Shown here piece after piece: positions 1-4,719 of a DNA stretch of 6,151 bases; within the stretch, counting starts at the first letter, position 1, and each line of letters opens with the position of its first letter. Made by a program: the position numbers and the translations under genes. The notes beneath the pieces were generated by a model. It was not told where the DNA came from and did no database searches. It was given only the letters and a program-made list of their open reading frames with translations. Source of the stretch: an uncultured Collinsella sp. (GTDB lineage Bacteria; Actinomycetota; Coriobacteriia; Coriobacteriales; Coriobacteriaceae); assembly GCA_900544425.1 (NCBI GenBank), contig UQUX01000099.1:1-6151 (forward strand). Reading direction: 5' to 3'.

Positions 1-292
1 AAGCCTCGGCGACCTTCTCCTCGATCTCGTCGACGATAGAATCGACCTGGCGGTTGTTGGTACCGGTGGCAAGCACAAAGTAGTCGCATACGTCGGAAAG
101 CTCGGTCAGGTCGAGCACCTGAACGTCCTCGCCCTTCTTGTCGTAGGCGGCCTGTGCGGCGGCGCGGGCGACATCCTCGGCGGCGACACCGCTCGCGGAC
201 AGCGAGGCGGCAGTGCGGTCGGACGTGGCGGCGAAGCTCTTGTGCTCCACATGTTCAAGAATCTGCTCGTCGGTCATGGTCTCGTCGGCCAT
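1..292 (-). CDS. rsfS: Ribosome silencing factor RsfS (Iojap/YbeB family), 3' end cut by window
   Basis: RsfS binds ribosomal protein L14 on the large subunit and blocks joining of the subunits, lowering translation when nutrients are scarce (family knowledge). The first 97 residues are visible; the rest lies beyond the left edge. The Iojap-domain start is clear: an alanine-rich helix at about residues 37-50, then KKGEDVQVLDLTELSD (52-67), DYFVLATGTNNRQV (70-83) and VDEIEEKV (87-94), which match the family core. The start is ATG at 292, with AAAGAGG at 299-305 six bases upstream. In-frame ATG at 277 (residue 6) and GTG at residue 15 are alternatives. An acidic, low-complexity stretch of about 35 residues precedes the domain, whereas many RsfS proteins begin almost directly with it. 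It is the last visible gene of the obgE-nadD-yqeK-rsfS run, 27 bp after yqeK. Confidence 0.93.
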   Translation of the reverse strand, partial: MADETMTDEQILEHVEHKSFAATSDRTAASLSASGVAAEDVARAAAQAAYDKKGEDVQVLDLTELSDVCDYFVLATGTNNRQVDSIVDEIEEKVAEA

Positions 293-319
293 GGAATACC
301 TCTTTCTAGACAGCCCGAG

Positions 320-928
320 CTAGCGCAGCTGGGCGTAATGGTTGTAAATCGAAATAGCCGTGGGATAAAGATAGCGCCCGGACTGGATCACATAGACCAA
401 ACCCTGCGCAAAACAGGAGAAGAACAACTCGTCGAGCGACGACTCCCCCACCATCTTGCGCAGCGCATGCGCATAGTCGCCGTGGCGGTTGGGCTCGATG
501 GCATCGGCCACAAAGACCACCATATCGAGCGGCGTCATGTCGCAAGCGCCCACGGTATGACGGTCGACAGCCTGGAAAACGGCCGGCGACAACTCGGGGA
601 AAAGCTGCGGAAGCTCATAGGCGGCAACAGGACCATGCAAAAGCGGCGTCGCGGCGGAAGGAGAGCCGGCAATCTTAATGCCGTAATGCAGAGCGCGCGT
701 AACCAGCTCGTCGTCGGAGAGCACTTTGTCCCAGTCGTGGATCAGACCGGCAGCAGCGGCATCAAAGCGGTCAACGCCGTAGACCTCGGCCAGATGAAGT
801 GCGGTCTCGGCAACACCCAGCGAATGCACATAGCGCTTGCGCTTATCCTTCATGCGAACATCGAGCAGCTCTTGAATGCGCTTGAGCAGTGCGCGCTCAT
901 CGCCCTCAAACTGATCCTCTACCGACAA
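320..928 (-). CDS. yqeK: YqeK-type HD-domain hydrolase, symmetrical Ap4A hydrolase
   Basis: The YqeK family splits diadenosine tetraphosphate (Ap4A) symmetrically into two ADP in the cytoplasm, using metal ions held by an HD domain (family knowledge). The 202-residue protein shows the metal-ligand series expected for HD enzymes: H35 in RYVHSLGVAETA, H64-D65 in GLIHDWDK, H98 in LLHGPVAA, H124 in VDRHTVG and D142 in VADAIEPNR. The family commonly reads HDYAK where this protein has HDWDK. Length is normal. The start is TTG at 928: an in-frame TGA lies five codons upstream and no ATG, GTG or other TTG intervenes. The out-of-frame ATG at 941 overlapping the nadD stop is not usable. A G-run (935-939) sits about six bases before the start as a weak ribosome site. 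It follows nadD by 12 bp, the usual pairing, and links NAD synthesis with dinucleotide clearance. Confidence 0.92.
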   Translation of the reverse strand: MSVEDQFEGDERALLKRIQELLDVRMKDKRKRYVHSLGVAETALHLAEVYGVDRFDAAAAGLIHDWDKVLSDDELVTRALHYGIKIAGSPSAATPLLHGPVAAYELPQLFPELSPAVFQAVDRHTVGACDMTPLDMVVFVADAIEPNRHGDYAHALRKMVGESSLDELFFSCFAQGLVYVIQSGRYLYPTAISIYNHYAQLR

Positions 929-940
929 CGTAGACCCCCA

Positions 941-1618
941 TCACTCAAAATCTTCTTGGCCCAAATCGGCATATAGCCTGCGTTTGCGAATGTAGCCGAG
1001 CACGGACTCGCTCGTAAGATAGCGCACGCTCATGCCGCGGGCAACTCGCTTACGAATGTTCGTCGAGCTGATCGCCAGCGCCGGAATCTGAATATAGCGC
1101 ACGTCGAACGGCAGCCCCGACTCTTTGATTCGGGCACGCGCCGTATCGATATCAAAGCCCGGTCGCGTTGCCGCAATAAAAGTAGCAAGCTCAGCGATTC
1201 GTTCGGCGTCATGCCAGGTCACAATATCGATAATCGCGTCGGCGCCCGTAATAAAGTAGAGCTTTACCTGCGGCGGGTAAAAGTCGCGAAGGGCATGAAG
1301 CGTATCGGCCGTATAGGTTACGCCCGGGCGGTCGATCTCGAACCGGCTCGCCAAAAAGGCCGGGTTCGCGGCGGTGGCGAGGACCGTCATGGCATAACGG
1401 TCCTCGGCAGGCGTCACCGGCTTGTCAAGCTTAAAGGCAGGAGAGCCCGCCGGCATAAAGAGCACTGCGTCAAGGTCGAGCGACTCGCGCGCCTGCTCGG
1501 CGGTCACCAGGTGCCCGTAATGGATGGGATCAAAGGTGCCACCCATAATGCCGAGCCTAAACTCCTGCCCGTCCTCTAGAGGAAGCTCGGGCAGACCGAT
1601 TCCACCGCGCAGCGACAT
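941..1618 (-). CDS. nadD: Nicotinate-nucleotide adenylyltransferase NadD
   Basis: NadD transfers AMP from ATP to nicotinate mononucleotide, giving deamido-NAD, in the shared part of NAD biosynthesis in the cytoplasm. The 225-residue protein carries the nucleotidyltransferase fold markers: GGTFDPIHYGH at 26-36 (catalytic H33 and H36), MPAGSP at 55-60 followed by K64, YTADTL at 102-107, ITGADAI with TWHD at 123-137, and the ATP-binding ISSTNIRKR at 183-191. The start is ATG at 1618, three bases after the obgE stop. GGAGGG at 1629-1634, inside the end of obgE, lies ten bases upstream and suggests translational coupling. About 20 residues precede the first strand (RLGIMGG), somewhat longer than usual. 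No alternative start keeps the nucleotide-binding motif whole, since the next Met (M25) is inside that strand, so the long form is preferred. Confidence 0.95.
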   Translation of the reverse strand: MSLRGGIGLPELPLEDGQEFRLGIMGGTFDPIHYGHLVTAEQARESLDLDAVLFMPAGSPAFKLDKPVTPAEDRYAMTVLATAANPAFLASRFEIDRPGVTYTADTLHALRDFYPPQVKLYFITGADAIIDIVTWHDAERIAELATFIAATRPGFDIDTARARIKESGLPFDVRYIQIPALAISSTNIRKRVARGMSVRYLTSESVLGYIRKRRLYADLGQEDFE

Positions 1619-1621
1619 GGT

Positions 1622-3088
1622 TTACTCGCCCTCCGAGGTCTCGGCATCGTCCGCGGCATCCGCCGCATCGACAACCTCGACGCCCTCATCCGCAGCATCA
1701 GCCACGTCAATGGCTTCAACGGCAACGTCCTCGCCAGCATCCTCGAGCTCCTCGTACTCCGAGAAGTCCTCGGCGCCCTCAAAGTCAAAGGCGCGCTGGC
1801 AAATGCGGACCTCGTCGCCCGCACGGCAACCGGCCTTCTCGAGCGCATCGTCAACACCCATACGCGCAAACTTATGCTGCAGGTAAATGACGGCTTCCCC
1901 ATTTTCCCAGTCGGTCTGAATGACCATGCGCTCGATGGCACGACCGACCACGCGGAAGGCACCGGGCTCTTCCTGGACAATGCGGAAACGCTTCTCTCGC
2001 TGCAGGCGACGGCGCTCCCATTCATCGTCGTGCAGGTCGACCGGCTCATCGGAGACCGCCAGCTCGGCGCGGAGCTTGGCCACCTGCTCACCCACGGCAA
2101 GCATCAGCGTGTTGAGGCCGGCGCCCGTCACGGCAGACACGGCAAAGAACATATGGCCATCGTCGAGCGCTGCACGCTTGAGGTCGGCAATCTTATCGGC
2201 CGTGCCCGGCGCGTCGCACTTGTTGGCAACGACAATCTGCGGACGCTCCGAAAGCTCGGCGCCATACTGCTCGAGCTCGCGGTTGATGATGCGATAGTCC
2301 TCGACCGGATCGCGATCCTCAAAACCACCCGTCATGTCGACGACATGCATGATCAGAGCCGTACGCTCAATGTGGCGCAGGAACTGGTGACCCAGGCCCT
2401 TGCCCTCGCTCGCGCCCTCGATGAGACCGGGGACGTCGGCAACGACGTAAGAATATTCGCCGGCACGCACCATGCCGAGGTTCGGCACGAGCGTGGTAAA
2501 CGGGTAGTCAGCGATCTTGGGGCGGGCGGCACTCATGCGCGCAATGAGCGATGACTTACCCACCGAGGGAAAGCCCACGAGCGCGGCATCAGCCATAAGC
2601 TTCATCTCGAGCTCGATCCAGTGCTCCTCGGCCGGCTCGCCCAGCTGAGCGAACGCGGGCGCGCGGCGCACCGACGTCACAAAGTGCGTATTTCCCAGAC
2701 CACCGGCACCGCCGGGCGCCACGACAACGCGCTCGCCATCGTGAACGAGGTCGGCAATCTCGAACATCGGGGTCTGCGTCTCGGGGTCGAGCTCGCGCAC
2801 CACGGTACCCATAGGGACCTTGAGAATCAGGTCCTCGCCGCTCTTACCGTTACGACGGGCACCCTGCCCGTGCGTGCCGCGCTCGGCGCGGAAGTGATGC
2901 TTAAAGCGGTAATCGATCAGCGAAGACAGCTGAGCATCGGCCTGGATGACGACATTGCCGCCACGACCGCCGTCGCCGCCATCGGGGCCGCCCTTGGGGA
3001 CAAATGCCTCGCGCCTAAACGACATGCATCCGGCTCCGCCGTCGCCGCCGCACACGTTAATGCGGCTGATATCGGTGAACTGTGACAA
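1622..3088 (-). CDS. obgE: Obg GTPase (CgtA), ribosome assembly and stress GTPase with OCT domain
   Basis: Obg is an essential GTPase that assists late assembly of the 50S subunit and responds to ppGpp and stress (family knowledge). The 488 residues show three domains. The glycine-rich Obg fold covers about 2-158 (GGDGGAGCMSFRRE, GGPDGGDGGRGG, GGAGGLGN). The G domain covers about 160-340, with G1 GFPSVGKSS (172-180), G2 around T198-T199 in PFTTLVPNLG, G3 DVPG (218-221), G4 NKCD (289-292) and G5 SAVTGAG (318-324). The OCT domain covers about 362-432. Residues 433-488 form an acidic tail with 24 Asp/Glu and no Lys/Arg. The start is TTG at 3088, set by AGGAGG (3097-3102) eight bases upstream; the sequence right after it, FTDISRINVCGGDGG, aligns with the family N-terminus. 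It heads the compact group with nadD, yqeK and rsfS and lies just beyond the rpmA terminator. Confidence 0.97.
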   Translation of the reverse strand: MSQFTDISRINVCGGDGGAGCMSFRREAFVPKGGPDGGDGGRGGNVVIQADAQLSSLIDYRFKHHFRAERGTHGQGARRNGKSGEDLILKVPMGTVVRELDPETQTPMFEIADLVHDGERVVVAPGGAGGLGNTHFVTSVRRAPAFAQLGEPAEEHWIELEMKLMADAALVGFPSVGKSSLIARMSAARPKIADYPFTTLVPNLGMVRAGEYSYVVADVPGLIEGASEGKGLGHQFLRHIERTALIMHVVDMTGGFEDRDPVEDYRIINRELEQYGAELSERPQIVVANKCDAPGTADKIADLKRAALDDGHMFFAVSAVTGAGLNTLMLAVGEQVAKLRAELAVSDEPVDLHDDEWERRRLQREKRFRIVQEEPGAFRVVGRAIERMVIQTDWENGEAVIYLQHKFARMGVDDALEKAGCRAGDEVRICQRAFDFEGAEDFSEYEELEDAGEDVAVEAIDVADAADEGVEVVDAADAADDAETSEGE

Positions 3089-3096
3089 CAGAATCG

Positions 3097-3102
3097 CCTC
3101 CT
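3097..3102 (-). promoter_or_regulatory. Shine-Dalgarno site of obgE, fixing a TTG start
   Basis: AGGAGG on the minus strand, a full match to the anti-Shine-Dalgarno core, stands eight bases before the TTG at 3088. It is the strongest ribosome site in the window. It begins two bases after the U-tract of the upstream terminator, so any read-through transcript would present this site immediately after the hairpin. Confidence 0.85.
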
Positions 3103-3104
3103 AC

Positions 3105-3148
3105 AAAAAAGAGGGAGACCCTTGAATCCTAAAACTCAAGTGCCTCCC
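3105..3148 (-). terminator. Intrinsic terminator after rpmA, immediately before obgE
   Basis: Read on the minus strand, a 13-nt arm (3148-3136, GGGAGGCACTTGA) can pair with 3125-3113 (TCAAGGGTCTCCC). The stem has 11 matched pairs and two internal mismatches, and the loop is 10 nt. TC and then six T residues follow (3112-3105). This is the layout of a Rho-independent terminator. It would end the rplU-rpmA transcript. The T-run stops two bases short of the obgE Shine-Dalgarno, so partial read-through (attenuation) is the simplest way for obgE and the genes behind it to be expressed. Confidence 0.85.
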
Positions 3149-3173
3149 ACATATGTGCTCTATGAAGGGTGAA

Positions 3174-3431
3174 TTACGCGTTCGCGAGCGGGCGTACGCT
3201 GACCCTGTGCTTGATACCCTTGTGGAACTCAACGGTACCGTCGACCAGCGCGAACAGCGTGTCGTCCTTACCACGGCCAACGTTCTCACCCGGGTGGATG
3301 TGCGTGCCGTGCTGACGGACGAGAATCGTGCCCGTGGTTACCGTCTGGCCGGCATAGCGCTTCGTGCCAAGGCGCTGACCGCGGGAGTCACGGCCATTAC
3401 GGGAGGAACCGAGTCCTTTTTTGTGTGCCAT
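3174..3431 (-). CDS. rpmA: 50S ribosomal protein L27
   Basis: L27 is a large-subunit protein whose N-terminal tail reaches the peptidyl transferase centre and helps place tRNA. The 85-residue protein has normal length and the hallmark sequence AHKKGLGSSRNGRDS (2-16), RLGTKRYAGQTV (20-31), then GTILVRQHGTHIHPGENVG (34-52) and GKDDTLFAL (54-62). It begins directly with MAHKKG. The Firmicutes-type leader that the Prp protease removes is therefore absent, which argues against a Firmicutes host. The start is ATG at 3431; the ribosome site is weak (AGG about nine bases upstream). It follows rplU by 33 bp, and an intrinsic terminator lies 25 bp beyond its stop codon. Confidence 0.98.
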   Translation of the reverse strand: MAHKKGLGSSRNGRDSRGQRLGTKRYAGQTVTTGTILVRQHGTHIHPGENVGRGKDDTLFALVDGTVEFHKGIKHRVSVRPLANA

Positions 3432-3464
3432 TGTGTATACCTACTCTTTCGTTACGAGTGTAAT

Positions 3465-3839
3465 CTACTCGGCGACGGGAGCCTCGGCAACAGCCTCGGC
3501 CTCTGCCTTGACAGCCTTCTTGGCGCGGGACGTAGCCTGGACCTTCACGATCTTCAGCTTGGTGAGCTGCTGACGGTGACCCTTCAGACGACGATAGCGC
3601 TTGCGCTTGTGGAACTTGAAGACCAGCTGCTTCTCGCCCTTGAACTGCTCAACGATCTGAGCGGTAACCTTGGCCTTGGCCAGCTTGTCGGGATCGGTGA
3701 CGATCTTCTTACCATCGTTGAGGAAGATAACCGGCAGGGTGACCTTGTCGCCCTCATTGCCCTCGATCTTCTCGACGGTGATGACATCGTCGGTGGCGAC
3801 CTTGTACTGCTTGCCGCCCGTGTTAACGATTGCGTACAT
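3465..3839 (-). CDS. rplU: 50S ribosomal protein L21
   Basis: L21 binds 23S rRNA in the large subunit. From the preferred start the protein has 124 residues. It begins MYAIVNTGGKQYKV, the invariant family N-terminus, and carries the basic rRNA-binding segment FHKRKRYRRLKGHRQQLTKLKI at about 76-97 with the GHRQ signature at 87-90. An in-frame ATG seven codons upstream (3860) is possible. However, GAAGGG (3849-3854) lies nine bases before the ATG at 3839 and the family begins with MYAIV, so 3839 is chosen. The C-terminus, about 104-124, is an Ala/Glu/Lys-rich extension that is absent from the shorter L21 of E. coli (103 residues). It is the first gene of the rplU-rpmA unit and has its own promoter. 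Confidence 0.97.
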   Translation of the reverse strand: MYAIVNTGGKQYKVATDDVITVEKIEGNEGDKVTLPVIFLNDGKKIVTDPDKLAKAKVTAQIVEQFKGEKQLVFKFHKRKRYRRLKGHRQQLTKLKIVKVQATSRAKKAVKAEAEAVAEAPVAE

Positions 3840-3881
3840 GTTTACTTGCCCTTCATGCATCAGTTAGTGCAACAGCCGAAT

Positions 3882-3910
3882 ATAGTAGCAGGCGAAAATA
3901 CCCCCGTCAA
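3882..3910 (-). promoter_or_regulatory. Sigma70-type promoter for rplU-rpmA
   Basis: On the minus strand a -35 box TTGACG (3910-3905, five of six consensus) and a -10 box TACTAT (3887-3882, four of six) are separated by exactly 17 bases. Transcription would begin near 3875, leaving a leader of about 36 nt before the rplU ATG. The -35 box contains the TGA stop of the upstream DUF2344 gene (3909-3907), so the end of one unit and the promoter of the next are interlocked. This is a consensus match, not an experimental start site. Confidence 0.7.
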
Positions 3911-4719
3911 CGAGTATGTGGAGCAAATCCACAAGTTCGCACAGGTATGGGGCTGACGAGTCGGCCCTCGTCGTCCTCGCATGCTTGATTCTGACGCTCG
4001 ACATCGTAGGAGCAGATGGTCACGAGGTCTTGCATACCGGTGGAAACAATAGGTGCATCCACGCCCGGGGTCAAGCCCTGCAACAAAACATCAGCAGCAG
4101 AAAGCAAAATTTCCGGACGCATGGAGCCCTCGTTGTCGGCATGGGTGTCGAGCATGAGCACCAAATGGTCCGGGCGCTCCCCCGCCGTGAGCTCATAGCC
4201 CACGAGCGTGTGATCCAAATCCAAGCGCTTGCTCTTTTTGCCGCGCGCGTAGTCGATGCCGTGGCCCGCGCGCAGCGTGTCGATCGCACGACGCACCTCG
4301 TCGGCGCTTACGGGCGCCTCGGGATCCAAGTGCAGGTCGATGCGATACGACAGGCGCGTGAGCTGCGCCGTCAACGCCGGCGTGCGCACGTCGATGTACG
4401 CCGCCTCGATGGGCGCCAGATCGGCCGGAGACGCCGCAGCCAGGCGCCCAAACGCCTCGTCGAGCGCCACGAACTCGGTCATAAACAGGTCATACCACTC
4501 GCAGGTCGACGACGTACCCACCGGCAGCGCCGAAGAGAAGCCCACGCGCATGTGCGGAGAGAAGCCCTGCGTGACGGCATAGGGAAGTCCCGCACGGCGC
4601 ACGATGCGCTCAATGGTATGGATTACTTCGAGATGGCCCAGGTACTTAAGGCGATCGCGCTTGCCATAACGAACACGAAGCCTAAAGAGCGAGGGGTTGT
4701 CGGTCAGGCGTTCACTCAT
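3907..4719 (-). CDS. DUF2344 / TIGR03936-type radical SAM-linked protein
   Basis: This 270-residue protein has the DUF2344 signature in its first third: LRVRYGKRDRLKYLGHLE (14-31), IERIVRRAGLPYAVTQGFSPHMRVGFSSALPVG (36-68) and an STCEWYDL segment (70-78). Family members sit beside, or are fused to, a TIGR03960-type radical SAM protein, as here. A role in an RNA- or ribosome-linked modification has been supposed from its neighbours, but no reaction is known to me. The C-terminal half is less conserved, and no metal-binding cysteine cluster or membrane segment is visible. The ATG at 4719 overlaps the TGA of the radical SAM gene by 4 bp (ATGA), so coupled translation is likely. Its stop codon is embedded in the -35 box of the rplU promoter. 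Confidence 0.9.
   Translation of the reverse strand: MSERLTDNPSLFRLRVRYGKRDRLKYLGHLEVIHTIERIVRRAGLPYAVTQGFSPHMRVGFSSALPVGTSSTCEWYDLFMTEFVALDEAFGRLAAASPADLAPIEAAYIDVRTPALTAQLTRLSYRIDLHLDPEAPVSADEVRRAIDTLRAGHGIDYARGKKSKRLDLDHTLVGYELTAGERPDHLVLMLDTHADNEGSMRPEILLSAADVLLQGLTPGVDAPIVSTGMQDLVTICSYDVERQNQACEDDEGRLVSPIPVRTCGFAPHTR

Noticed and set aside
242..976. Long plus-strand open frame (244 codons) over rsfS, yqeK and the end of nadD
   Set aside because: It is antisense to recognised genes, its protein has no family features, and such frames arise readily opposite GC-rich coding DNA.
1874..2554. Plus-strand open frame of 226 codons inside obgE
   Set aside because: Shadow of the Obg GTPase domain; no independent ribosome site or motif.
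3455..3471. 5-bp inverted repeat CGAGT/ACTCG around the rplU stop
   Set aside because: Too short and without a T-run; no role can be supported.
3840..3881. Structured L21 leader RNA before rplU
   Set aside because: From the predicted start only about 36 nt precede the ATG. Only weak 4-bp pairings (TTGC/GCAA) are seen, with no clear ribosomal-protein-binding fold.
3917..3933. Hairpin TGTGGA/TCCACA with a 5-nt loop near the end of the DUF2344 gene
   Set aside because: It lies within the coding end, has no U-tract after it, and is short, so it is not a terminator.
3153..3956. Plus-strand open frame of 267 codons over rpmA and rplU
   Set aside because: Antisense to two certain ribosomal protein genes; its leucine-rich product reflects the complement of their Lys/Glu codons.
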